A stretch of DNA of 6,656 bases from Chromatiales bacterium (GCA_027001895.1 JALTLP010000094.1:1-6656), one strand, 5' to 3'. Positions 1 through 5,977 are shown, counted from the first letter of the stretch. The notes: generated by a model from the sequence alone, not told the origin. Numbers and translations: made by a program.

Positions 1-1279
1 CACTGACCTTATAGCCTGCCTGTGCCAGAATAAAGGCAGCAGCGGAACTTCTGCGGCCGGTATTACAATAACAAATATACTGTTTGCTATTGTCCAGTTC
101 TTTCATCCGCATACGAATTTCATGTAACGGAATATTAATCGCTTTGGGTAAATGGCTATGTGTAAACTCACTGGCATGACGTACGTCCAGCCAGGTATCC
201 CCTTTTAATACACGCGGTCGCGCTTCTTCGGGGGAAACACGGTTTAACATTGGCTCTTTTAGTAACTGGTCGAAGTCCTTCTTGGACAACTTCATGAGTA
301 CGCCATCGGTCATCATGGTAATGGATGCATTGCGTTGACCACCGGAAACCAGTGACTCTTCACCAAAACTGGCACCGGCTTTTAACTGTGCTAACTCGAT
401 GGTACGGGTTACCTTTGCTTCGCCATCGGTTAATACATAAAAGGTATCACCCGGTTCACCTTGCTGAACAATCGTCTCGCCTTTTGCAACCGGAATTGAT
501 TCCATTTTTTCAAGTAAATCTTTTATATTAGCCGGCGGCAAATTTTTAAAAGCCATAATATGGCGCATACGACGCATCCAGGCACCCTTTTCAATCATCG
601 GTTCGGCCGTCTCATCCAGCTCTGCAGCCACTTTTTCTGTAGCCGGTTGAATTTGTGGGGTGGCTTCTTTTGTTTTTGCAGCAGGCCTTTGTTCAACGGC
701 TACGTCACCCTCATCGCCCACATCGACAGCCGTATCAATTTGTTCCGTGGCCGGTTCATCTTCGCTTTCAATAATTAATGTCGCAGCCAGGTCTTTAACA
801 TCTGTTTTTGCCTCGGCTGACTGCTCATCCGACTCGCTTGTCTTGCTGGCTTCTTCAGCGGCAGCCTCGGCTTCAGCTTCAGCTTTTTTCTCATCCTCAA
901 GTTCTTCCTGAACGGCAAGTTGATCCCACATCATCATGTAATCAAGCACACTGTTATCAATACGCAAAAACTCAACCAGACCCAGCGCAACACAGGAAAC
1001 CTGCCTGGGCTGGCTGTCGTCGAGTGGGAACTTGGCACTGTTATGCCGGGAGCTGATAATTTCATCAAAACTGCCATCCGAGGAACTTAGCTGCACATCG
1101 CCCTGTAATAAGTACAAGGTCTGGTTATCCAGATCGCCCTCACGGAACAGACTCACCCCAATACTGACTCGCTCAACATAGGCCAGTTTTGCAAGTTCTT
1201 CGAGACGCTCGTTCGAAAGTGCAGAAATGGGTTCCAGGCGCATTAAACGCTCTATTTGAATTGTTGAATTTTTAGCCAT
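1..1279 (-). CDS. Tandem cyclic-nucleotide-binding domain / rhodanese protein (3' end outside window)
   Basis: The frame is open from the ATG at 1279 to the left edge, giving 426 residues without a stop, so the C-terminus is missing. There are three modules. Residues about 10-120 have a CNB-like beta-roll (EGDLDNQTLYLLQGDVQL), but I see no phosphate-binding cassette. Residues about 125-230 are an acidic Ala/Glu/Asp/Thr-rich linker, probably disordered. Residues about 240-345 are a second CNB domain with a cassette starting FGEESL at 305-310 and keeping Glu307 and Arg316, the usual contacts for the cyclic nucleotide ribose and phosphate. From about 355 onward it is a rhodanese domain, with WLDVR and an active-site loop CNTGRRS whose Cys405 would carry the persulfide. 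No signal peptide or membrane segment is visible, so it is probably cytoplasmic. There is no clear Shine-Dalgarno before the ATG; Met13 is an alternative start. Inference: a nucleotide-sensing module controls or localises a sulfur-transfer or redox domain. The ligand and substrate are unknown. It is divergent from the YbaK-HDOD gene. Confidence 0.9.
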   Translation of the reverse strand, partial: MAKNSTIQIERLMRLEPISALSNERLEELAKLAYVERVSIGVSLFREGDLDNQTLYLLQGDVQLSSSDGSFDEIISSRHNSAKFPLDDSQPRQVSCVALGLVEFLRIDNSVLDYMMMWDQLAVQEELEDEKKAEAEAEAAAEEASKTSESDEQSAEAKTDVKDLAATLIIESEDEPATEQIDTAVDVGDEGDVAVEQRPAAKTKEATPQIQPATEKVAAELDETAEPMIEKGAWMRRMRHIMAFKNLPPANIKDLLEKMESIPVAKGETIVQQGEPGDTFYVLTDGEAKVTRTIELAQLKAGASFGEESLVSGGQRNASITMMTDGVLMKLSKKDFDQLLKEPMLNRVSPEEARPRVLKGDTWLDVRHASEFTHSHLPKAINIPLHEIRMRMKELDNSKQYICYCNTGRRSSAAAFILAQAGYKVS

Positions 1280-1343
1280 ATTTATAAAAGTGCTTTTAAA
1301 TTTATAGTTTAACTCTCAAGTTTAATACTGATTTATCGCTTTG

Positions 1344-1371
1344 TGTCAGTTATTTCCTACAAAATTTAGCA
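1344..1371 (-). promoter_or_regulatory. Weak candidate sigma70 promoter for the CNB-rhodanese gene
   Basis: Read on the minus strand, the region upstream of the 1279 start contains CTGACA, a 16-base spacer and TATTAA. The -35 box matches 5 of 6 consensus bases and the -10 box 4 of 6. The limits given are approximate. The region is AT-rich, so chance matches are likely; I put this forward only as the best candidate for that direction. Confidence 0.25.
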
Positions 1372-1406
1372 CGAAATCGGTACTACGTTGCATAATTCAA
1401 ACAAAA

Positions 1407-1436
1407 TTGAGCTAAATCAGTTAATCACTTTAAAAT
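1407..1436 (+). promoter_or_regulatory. Candidate sigma70 promoter for the YbaK-HDOD gene
   Basis: TTGAGC at 1407-1412 (4 of 6 consensus) and TAAAAT at 1431-1436 (5 of 6) are separated by 18 bases. This would start transcription near 1443 and leave a leader of about 65 bases before the ATG at 1508. The surroundings are AT-rich, so the call is tentative. Confidence 0.35.
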
Positions 1437-1507
1437 ATTAAAGTTTACTGCATTACCAGTCGCTAGCTTAAGGGCGAAAAATAATTATTATATTACCGGG
1501 TTAAAAA

Positions 1508-2884
1508 ATGCAGGAAATGTCGATAAACAATGTCGTAAAAATTTTGCTCGACAAGCTACAAATACCCTACACCAATATAGAGTGCCCTGACAGCATCACG
1601 CTCACAGAAAACTGGGCCAACCAGGCTGTTCCTGCAGAACAACGGGTGCGAGTGGTATTGATGCGAGATAACACCATTTCTGTTATGGCAATGATTCCTG
1701 CCAGCTACCAGCTAAACCTGGAAAAATTAAAAAGCCTTTTAAAAAGAAAGCCCATGCGCTTTCTGGATGTAAAGGAACATAAAAAATTTATTAATTATTT
1801 TATTAAAAATCCCCGTCAGCTTCATTTAAAAATGGGGGTGCAGCTAATAATTGATGAAGCCCTGACAAACCAGGATTATGTTTATTTTGAATCACCCATT
1901 TCCGGACAGATTATTAAAATAGATGCCGGCAACCTTGAAAGCCTCGCGGCTGATGCCCTGCTTGGCAGCACCTTTTCTGACCACCGCATCCCGGCAGAAA
2001 GTACAACGAACACCGAGTCCGTGAAACAGTTCGATCTTAAAGAACGTATCAATAATATTAAACAGTTACCAGCCATGCCCGAAGTGGCAACGCGACTGCT
2101 TGAATTACGCAATAACCCGGAAGCAACGGTTGAGCAACTGGCTGAAATCATTATTTTAGATCCGGCAATCTCGGCACAGGTTATCCGCTATGCCAATTCC
2201 CCTTTTTTTGGCCAACAGGGCAAGGTTAATTCCCTGTCGGATGCAATTTTTCGGGTACTGGGTTACGAGTCCGTTATGCATCTCGCGTTGGGCATTGCTA
2301 TGGGCAAGGTGTTTCACCTGCCGTCGGGAGGCCCTGTTGGTCAGACCCGGATCTGGCAAAATGCCACCTACAGTGCCGCCCTTTGCCAAAACATGGCGGC
2401 CAAAATAAAGGGGCGTTTCGATATTAAGCCAGCCGTTGCTTATTTAAGCGCACTGCTGCATAACATTGGCTTTATGATTGTCGGCCAACTATTCAAACAG
2501 GAGTTCCAGTGGCTTAACAAGGTTATCAAGGCAGAATACGAGTCACCGATCACACTGGTTGAACAGCGACTGCTCGGCGTAAACCATACTGAAGTGGCGG
2601 CCATGCTAATGAAACACTGGGACATGCCAACCGAAGTGATTGCCGTTGCTCAACAACACCACAATGACAACTACGAAGGGCAACACTCGGAATATGTAAA
2701 GCTGATGCAAATCGCCGACCGGCTGCTTAAAAACCATAATATGTCAGATGCCGCCAGCGAAGAAATTCCACCAGAGCTTTATGAATACTTTGGCTTAAGC
2801 GAAGAACAGTTATACGAATCGCTTGATGAAATTCTTCAGGGTAAGGACGATCTCGATGCCATGACCATGGCAATGATAGCCTGA
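1508..2884 (+). CDS. YbaK-like (aminoacyl-tRNA deacylase-like) and HDOD domain protein
   Basis: A 458-residue two-domain protein. Residues about 5-155 resemble the YbaK/ProX aminoacyl-tRNA deacylase fold (for example VRVVLMRDN and a late VYFESPISGQIIKID). I cannot identify an intact catalytic site, so this half may only bind a ligand. Residues about 181-390 are an HDOD domain: it opens with LPAMPEVATRLLEL, continues with ILDPAISAQVIRYANSPFFG and SLSDAIFRVLGYESV, and has LLHNIG at 316-321. In true HD hydrolases the His is followed by Asp; here His318 is followed by Asn319, in line with HDOD proteins being regulatory rather than phosphohydrolases. The acidic tail (about 415-458) is probably flexible. 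No signal or membrane segment is seen, so it is likely cytoplasmic. The ATG at 1508 is the first after an in-frame TAA; there is no good Shine-Dalgarno, and the ATG at 1517 is possible. Fusions of this kind are known in Gammaproteobacteria, but their exact role is not established to my knowledge. Confidence 0.9.
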   Translation: MQEMSINNVVKILLDKLQIPYTNIECPDSITLTENWANQAVPAEQRVRVVLMRDNTISVMAMIPASYQLNLEKLKSLLKRKPMRFLDVKEHKKFINYFIKNPRQLHLKMGVQLIIDEALTNQDYVYFESPISGQIIKIDAGNLESLAADALLGSTFSDHRIPAESTTNTESVKQFDLKERINNIKQLPAMPEVATRLLELRNNPEATVEQLAEIIILDPAISAQVIRYANSPFFGQQGKVNSLSDAIFRVLGYESVMHLALGIAMGKVFHLPSGGPVGQTRIWQNATYSAALCQNMAAKIKGRFDIKPAVAYLSALLHNIGFMIVGQLFKQEFQWLNKVIKAEYESPITLVEQRLLGVNHTEVAAMLMKHWDMPTEVIAVAQQHHNDNYEGQHSEYVKLMQIADRLLKNHNMSDAASEEIPPELYEYFGLSEEQLYESLDEILQGKDDLDAMTMAMIA

Positions 2885-2906
2885 AGCTAAAGCGGGTAAT
2901 AAAACG

Positions 2907-3473
2907 TTAGATTCTTAGGCCACCGAGTCGTTTCATCGACTGATGGCGGTGCCAGAAATAACCAAGCGCCAGGCCAAGTATCAGGCTTATCAGCAACCAG
3001 ACAATCTGCATCCCGCTGGCAACTGACTTTACACTGGAAACAATCTGGATAGCCTGATTACGTTGTAATTCGGCGCGTTGAGCCTTAAGTGTGTCAATTT
3101 TGTCATTAAGAATTGAATTGGCCTCTTCAAGAGCCGCCCGGGTTTTTTCGATGTCCTCCAGTTGCTTCTGTACTTCCTGGTACTTCCTGTTCATATCTTT
3201 AAGGCGCAAGATGGCCGGTGTTTTATCGGTGACGTAAATATTTTTAATCCAGCCTTCAAGTCCATCATTTGTACGAATTTTTATAAACGTGTCTTTTTTA
3301 GCCAGTACTTCTAACTTCATACCGGTTAAAACCACACCAACCGGCGCCACCACCTGGCTGGGCTCTGGACGAACCCCAACGCGCAGTTGATCATTGACAT
3401 AAACAGACCTGGCCATTACCTGGACAGGCGCTAACAACACTAAAAAAAATAAAATTGTTCTACTTACTCGCAT
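2907..3473 (-). CDS. Membrane-anchored SH3-domain protein with coiled coil (YgiM-like)
   Basis: A 188-residue protein with the order signal peptide, SH3, coiled coil, membrane anchor. Residues 1-21 form a signal peptide (basic start, hydrophobic ILFFLVLLAP, likely cleavage after VMA). Residues about 24-85 are a bacterial SH3 domain with the typical DGLEGWIKNIYVT end. Residues about 88-142 are heptad-like and rich in Glu, Lys, Gln and Leu, a likely coiled coil. Residues about 157-173 are a transmembrane helix, followed by a short basic tail (HRHQSMKR). The inferred topology is periplasmic SH3 and coiled coil with the tail in the cytoplasm. Length and layout match the TIGR04211-type SH3 and anchor family, which includes E. 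coli YgiM. SH3b domains often contact cell-wall peptides, but a ligand here is not shown. An in-frame TAA just upstream fixes the ATG at 3473. The gene converges on the YbaK-HDOD gene with only 22 bases between them and no visible terminator. Confidence 0.88.
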   Translation of the reverse strand: MRVSRTILFFLVLLAPVQVMARSVYVNDQLRVGVRPEPSQVVAPVGVVLTGMKLEVLAKKDTFIKIRTNDGLEGWIKNIYVTDKTPAILRLKDMNRKYQEVQKQLEDIEKTRAALEEANSILNDKIDTLKAQRAELQRNQAIQIVSSVKSVASGMQIVWLLISLILGLALGYFWHRHQSMKRLGGLRI

Positions 3474-3521
3474 AATTTTAAATTAAACACCTTTTTTCCA
3501 TCATATGAACAATATTAGTCC

Positions 3522-3549
3522 ATTATCTTACACTGATTTTAGCGGTCAA
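3522..3549 (-). promoter_or_regulatory. Sigma70-type promoter of the SH3 protein gene
   Basis: On the minus strand TTGACC (3544-3549) and GATAAT (3522-3527) are separated by 16 bases, and each box matches 5 of 6 consensus bases. It lies about 48 bases before the ATG at 3473. It suggests the SH3 gene is transcribed on its own rather than only by read-through from the Rieske gene. Confidence 0.6.
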
Positions 3550-3601
3550 GCCTTGATACTACTTTAATTTTTAAGCCTGTATCCTCAGTCAAAAACCATC
3601 T

Positions 3602-3973
3602 TTAACCACCATTAACAATATCCTGTACAGCATTAAGGTCGAGATAGATAACTCCCTCCTCGATAATAAGCGGTAATCCCTGCAATGACTCTCCTTTACA
3701 TGGCCCATATATACAAAAGCCGTCTTCAGGCTGAAACAAAGCACCGTGCAGGCTGCACATTAACAGGCTGTCCTCACTGTCAAAGCACTGATTGTCCTGC
3801 CAGTTCAGGTTAACGCCGGTATGCGGACACCTGTTTAGATAAACCCGAAAGTTTCCCTTAACAGAACAAAGCAAGATTAATTCCAACTGGCGGCCATGGC
3901 AGTCAACTTGCAGCGTTTGGCACTCTGAAATGCCAATTTCACTGATTTCTGACAACTTCAATAATTGTTCCAT
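3602..3973 (-). CDS. Small stand-alone Rieske [2Fe-2S] protein
   Basis: A 123-residue protein that is essentially one Rieske domain. The cluster ligands are clear: Cys49-Pro-His51 (CPHTGVNL) and Cys73-Ser-Leu-His76 (CSLHGALF), 21 residues apart. A later segment, EDGFCIYGPCKGESLQGLPL, is the typical closing part of the fold (Gly-Pro followed by L-x-x-L-P). The extra disulfide cysteines of bc1/b6f Rieske proteins are absent next to the ligands, so this resembles the low-potential ferredoxin type used by oxygenases. No signal peptide or membrane helix is seen, so it is probably a soluble cytoplasmic electron carrier. No oxygenase, reductase or nitrite reductase gene is adjacent, so the partner is unknown. 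Other cysteines at 18, 25, 36, 63, 87 and 92 make it cysteine-rich. The ATG at 3973 is supported by AGGTGA upstream. It is divergent from the HU gene. Confidence 0.9.
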   Translation of the reverse strand: MEQLLKLSEISEIGISECQTLQVDCHGRQLELILLCSVKGNFRVYLNRCPHTGVNLNWQDNQCFDSEDSLLMCSLHGALFQPEDGFCIYGPCKGESLQGLPLIIEEGVIYLDLNAVQDIVNGG

Positions 3974-3982
3974 AAAGCAACA

Positions 3983-3988
3983 TCACCT
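3983..3988 (-). promoter_or_regulatory. Ribosome binding site of the Rieske gene
   Basis: AGGTGA on the minus strand lies nine bases before the ATG at 3973. This supports that start over an ATG ten bases further upstream, which overlaps this site and is out of frame. Confidence 0.65.
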
Positions 3989-4052
3989 GAGAAAATAAGA
4001 AAGCACTAAAGTAGATTTAATATTATTTAACAAAAAGTAAAAAAAACACTTG

Positions 4053-4058
4053 TATAAT
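4053..4058 (+). promoter_or_regulatory. -10 box of the HU gene promoter
   Basis: A perfect TATAAT preceded by a very A/T-rich stretch (about 4019-4050) that could act as an UP-like element. A -35 box is poor: TTAACA at 4027-4032 would need a 20-base spacer. Transcription would start near 4065, leaving a leader of roughly 97 bases before the ATG at 4162. Confidence 0.6.
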
Positions 4059-4064
4059 AGCGCC

Positions 4065-4119
4065 AGATGATTATAGTGTGCGCTATTCATCTTTTACTTT
4101 ATGTAAAAAGTATTTTTTT
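4065..4119 (+). promoter_or_regulatory. Structured 5' leader of the HU mRNA
   Basis: Two successive inverted repeats lie just after the inferred start of transcription. The first pairs AGATGA (4065-4070) with TCATCT (4087-4092), and ATAG (4073-4076) with CTAT (4083-4086), leaving a TT bulge and a six-base loop. The second, AT-rich, pairs TTTTAC (4092-4097) with GTAAAA (4103-4108) and is followed by seven T at 4113-4119. An alternative pairing joins AATAGCGC (4056-4063) with GCGCTATT (4080-4087), but its left arm lies in or before the -10 box, so it would act on DNA only. The role, whether mRNA stability, attenuation or none, is inference. Confidence 0.4.
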
Positions 4120-4151
4120 AAAACAAAGCCTAACATACAAAATAAATTATC

Positions 4152-4156
4152 AGGAG
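4152..4156 (+). promoter_or_regulatory. Ribosome binding site deciding the HU start
   Basis: AGGAG lies five bases before the ATG at 4162. This strong site selects that ATG over an in-frame GTG at 4078 that would add 28 residues unlike any HU protein. Confidence 0.9.
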
Positions 4157-4161
4157 TAATC

Positions 4162-4539
4162 ATGGCCGCGAAGAAAAAAACCAAGAAGAAAGCTAGCAAG
4201 AAAAAAGCAGCAGCACCTAAAATCAAAAGCATCAAAGATCCATTGACTAAAACCCAATTATTTACCGAAATTGCTGAACGTACTGACATGAAGAAAAAAG
4301 ACGTAGCAGTTATTTTTGATGAGCTGGCATCTATCATTAATGGCCATGTTAAACGCAATGCTGCAGGTGTATTCACTTTGCCTGGTTTACTTAAAATCAA
4401 GGTTGTTCGCAAGCCGGCTACTAAAGCACGTAAAGGTATTAACCCGTTCACTGGCGAGCCTACTGTATTTAAAGCCAAGCCAGCACGAAATGTTGTTAAA
4501 GTACTGCCTTTAAAAGCATTAAAAGAAATGGCTCTTTAA
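4162..4539 (+). CDS. HU-family histone-like DNA-binding protein with lysine-rich N-terminal tail
   Basis: A 125-residue protein. Residues about 27-120 are the HU/IHF fold: an alpha-helical dimerisation part (LTKTQLFTEIAERTDMKKKDV, then IFDELASIINGHV), the beta region VFTLPGLLKIKVVRKPA, and the DNA-binding arm KARKGINPFTGEP with the intercalating proline at Pro95. The usual Arg-Asn-Pro arm tip is Ile93-Asn94-Pro95 here. Residues 1-25 are an added Lys/Ala tail (AAKKKTKKKASKKKAAAPK) that makes the protein longer than the roughly 90-residue E. coli HU and resembles histone H1-like tails. HU proteins bend and compact DNA as dimers in the nucleoid; the tail probably adds non-specific DNA affinity. 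The start is fixed by AGGAG upstream. It is expressed as a single gene, with its own -10 box and strong terminator. Confidence 0.93.
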   Translation: MAAKKKTKKKASKKKAAAPKIKSIKDPLTKTQLFTEIAERTDMKKKDVAVIFDELASIINGHVKRNAAGVFTLPGLLKIKVVRKPATKARKGINPFTGEPTVFKAKPARNVVKVLPLKALKEMAL

Positions 4540-4560
4540 TTCCATCATTAAAGAACTGTT

Positions 4561-4594
4561 AAAAAAGGCCCGGAATAAATTCCGGGCTTTTTTT
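4561..4594 (+). terminator. Strong rho-independent terminator, probably bidirectional
   Basis: GCCCGGAA (4568-4575) pairs perfectly with TTCCGGGC (4580-4587) around a TAAA loop, followed by seven T (4588-4594). On the other strand the run of six A at 4561-4566 gives a T tract after the same hairpin, so it can also stop the HAD gene, whose stop codon lies 14 bases away on the minus strand. Confidence 0.93.
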
Positions 4595-4607
4595 GCACAA
4601 AATTACA

Positions 4608-5294
4608 TTATTGCTGTTTAATCCAGTCCAGAACAGCCGAGGTCGAAGCCACTTCGCCATCAACAACACCAGCATGTATTTCACGCCGTGCCTGCCTGTT
4701 TTTCTTTAAAAAACGTGTCATTAATAGTGCTTTCATTCCAGCCTGCTTTGCCCCTGTTAGTTCATCACTGCCCCCATCACCCACAAACAGACAGTTTGCT
4801 GGGGGATGCTTAACACGCTCACAGACATGCTGGTATATTGCCTTGTCCGGCTTTTTAAAACCGACTTCACAACTAAACAGGCTATGATCAAAATAAGGCG
4901 CTAAAGGCGAGTGCTGCCATGCCTGTACTTCTGCGGTGGAGGCATTCGAAACCAGTACCAGTTTATAGCCCTGTTGCTTTAAAAGGCGCACGCCTTGTAA
5001 AACATCATCCTGGATATGGTGTTTTAAAGCATAATCAAAACGATTTTGCCGTTCATAAACCGCTTGCCGAATAAGCTCCTCTGAGGTTTCCGGGTTGTGG
5101 CTATGAATAAGCGTTCTGATAACATCGGTTGCATCGGTTGGCTGACAAATTTCATGGTGCTGACTGAAACACAGCGCATTCCAGTGCTCTTTGTCCATGC
5201 CAAAAATATCGGCCGTCATTCGCCCAACGGATAGCGGGACACTGCCAACATCAACCAGCGTGGAAAATAAATCAAAACACACAACCTTAATCAT
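4608..5294 (-). CDS. HAD-superfamily hydrolase (subfamily IA-like)
   Basis: A 228-residue protein with all HAD motifs in order. Motif I is CFDLFSTL with nucleophile Asp8; motif II is LVLVSNAS with Ser116; motif III is GFKKPDKAIY with Lys148; motif IV is FVGDGGSDE with Asp173 and Asp177. The helical cap lies between motifs I and II (about residues 14-95), as in subfamily IA. The second motif I position, Asp in typical phosphatases, is Phe10 here. This is similar to haloacid dehalogenases and a DLF-type HAD group with an aromatic residue there, so classic phosphatase activity is uncertain. No export signal is seen, so it should be cytoplasmic. I chose the ATG at 5294; a TTG nine bases upstream would add Met-Ala-Gln, and neither has a good Shine-Dalgarno. 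A TATGAT at 5309-5314 on the minus strand could be a -10 box, giving a very short leader. The substrate cannot be predicted. Confidence 0.88.
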   Translation of the reverse strand: MIKVVCFDLFSTLVDVGSVPLSVGRMTADIFGMDKEHWNALCFSQHHEICQPTDATDVIRTLIHSHNPETSEELIRQAVYERQNRFDYALKHHIQDDVLQGVRLLKQQGYKLVLVSNASTAEVQAWQHSPLAPYFDHSLFSCEVGFKKPDKAIYQHVCERVKHPPANCLFVGDGGSDELTGAKQAGMKALLMTRFLKKNRQARREIHAGVVDGEVASTSAVLDWIKQQ

Positions 5295-5343
5295 CTGCGC
5301 CAAGTTAAATCATAGTGTGTCTAAAAGCAAAAAACTTAAGCAC

Positions 5344-5367
5344 AAAAACAGGGGCTATCAGTCCCTG
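5344..5367 (-). terminator. Rho-independent terminator of the yfaZ-like gene
   Basis: On the minus strand CAGGG (5363-5367) pairs with CCCTG (5349-5353) around a nine-base loop, followed by five T (5344-5348). It lies about 20 bases after the stop codon of the YfaZ-family gene. The stem is short, so termination may be partial and allow some read-through into the HAD gene. Confidence 0.6.
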
Positions 5368-5388
5368 CTGGCTGCTAATTACAACCGT

Positions 5389-5946
5389 CTAAAAGTCAAA
5401 GCCCAGTCCAATAAAGGCGCCGCTTTCCAGGGTTCTATCGCTCGCCTCACTGGTCAGTTGCACCTTAATATTCTGGTAACCCAAAGAAAGGAAACCCTGT
5501 GGTGTAATCTGGTATTGAATACTTACATTGAATTCACTGAATGAATCGGTTGCACTAAAGGTAGTAAAACCTGGGGCCAAAAAATAACTTGCGCCAATAC
5601 CGAAACCTTCCCAGTTTTCAGGCACAAAGGTCAGGTCACCGCCAAAGGCCAGGAAGGAAGCATTCTCGTTATTGATACTCGAATAGTAACCACGTGCGCC
5701 CACTGACAACTTTAAGGTTGAACTTACATTGCGGTTTTGTACCAACACCCCAATATGTAACAAGGTTTCATCTGAGCCGGTGGCAAGTACCCCGGCCTCA
5801 ACATCAAAACTACCAATTTCCTGTCCCCAGGCTTCAGTAATATAAATAAAGCGCACACTGTCTTCACCCAGCACGGCGCGTATTCCCTGTGCCTGAATAG
5901 AGCTACACAACAGCATCAGCAGTCCAACGCTTATTATTTTTGACAT
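5389..5946 (-). CDS. YfaZ-family outer membrane protein
   Basis: A 185-residue protein. Residues 1-19 are a signal peptide (hydrophobic VGLLMLLC, likely cleavage after SIQA). Cys14 does not sit in a proper lipobox, so it is not a lipoprotein. The mature part alternates polar and hydrophobic residues as in beta-strands and ends in a terminal Phe (GLGFDF), the signal for outer membrane barrel insertion. Features shared with the YfaZ family as I know it include DSVRFIYITEAWGQ near the start, a GARGYYS segment, FLAFGGDLTFVPENWEGFGIGASYFLAPG, the FSEFNVSIQYQITPQGFLSLGYQNIK segment, and a GAFIGLGFDF end. The function of YfaZ proteins is not well known; a small envelope barrel is the safe statement. 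The ATG at 5946 has AAGGA upstream. It has its own terminator, and two palindromes lie in its upstream region. Confidence 0.85.
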   Translation of the reverse strand: MSKIISVGLLMLLCSSIQAQGIRAVLGEDSVRFIYITEAWGQEIGSFDVEAGVLATGSDETLLHIGVLVQNRNVSSTLKLSVGARGYYSSINNENASFLAFGGDLTFVPENWEGFGIGASYFLAPGFTTFSATDSFSEFNVSIQYQITPQGFLSLGYQNIKVQLTSEASDRTLESGAFIGLGFDF

Positions 5947-5952
5947 AGGTAT

Positions 5953-5957
5953 TCCTT
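5953..5957 (-). promoter_or_regulatory. Ribosome binding site of the yfaZ-like gene
   Basis: AAGGA on the minus strand lies six bases before the ATG at 5946 and supports that start, which is also directly followed by the signal peptide. Confidence 0.75.
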
Positions 5958-5967
5958 TAAATCCCGT

Positions 5968-5977
5968 ACCTTAAGGT
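5968..5977. promoter_or_regulatory. 10-base palindrome in the yfaZ-like leader
   Basis: ACCTTAAGGT is a perfect palindrome 21 bases upstream of the yfaZ-like start codon. With no loop it is more likely a protein site on DNA than an RNA hairpin. A palindrome this short can occur by chance. Confidence 0.25.

Noticed and set aside
660..911. Plus-strand Ser/Ala-rich open frame of 83 residues
   Set aside because: It is the antisense shadow of the Glu/Ala-rich linker of the CNB-rhodanese gene and has no ribosome site or family resemblance.
2857..2872. Inverted repeat TGCCATG-AC-CATGGCA near the end of the YbaK-HDOD gene
   Set aside because: It lies inside the coding sequence for a Met/Ala-rich tail, has a loop too short for an RNA hairpin and no T tract, so it is not a terminator in either direction.
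4078..4161. N-terminal extension of the HU protein from a GTG at 4078
   Set aside because: The AGGAG before the ATG at 4162 and the typical MAAKKK start there fix the gene; the extra 28 codons fall in the mRNA leader and resemble no HU protein.
4083..4478. Minus-strand open frame of 131 residues opposite the HU gene
   Set aside because: It overlaps the HU gene almost fully; the lysine codons read backwards give Phe/Leu runs that mimic a membrane segment.
5295..5303. TTG start for the HAD gene at 5303
   Set aside because: The ATG at 5294 starts directly before the first beta-strand of motif I, as expected, and TTG is the rarer start with no better ribosome site.
5191..5544. Plus-strand open frame of 117 residues
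   Set aside because: It spans the start of the HAD gene, the intergenic terminator and the end of the yfaZ-like gene, all on the other strand, and has no domain resemblance.
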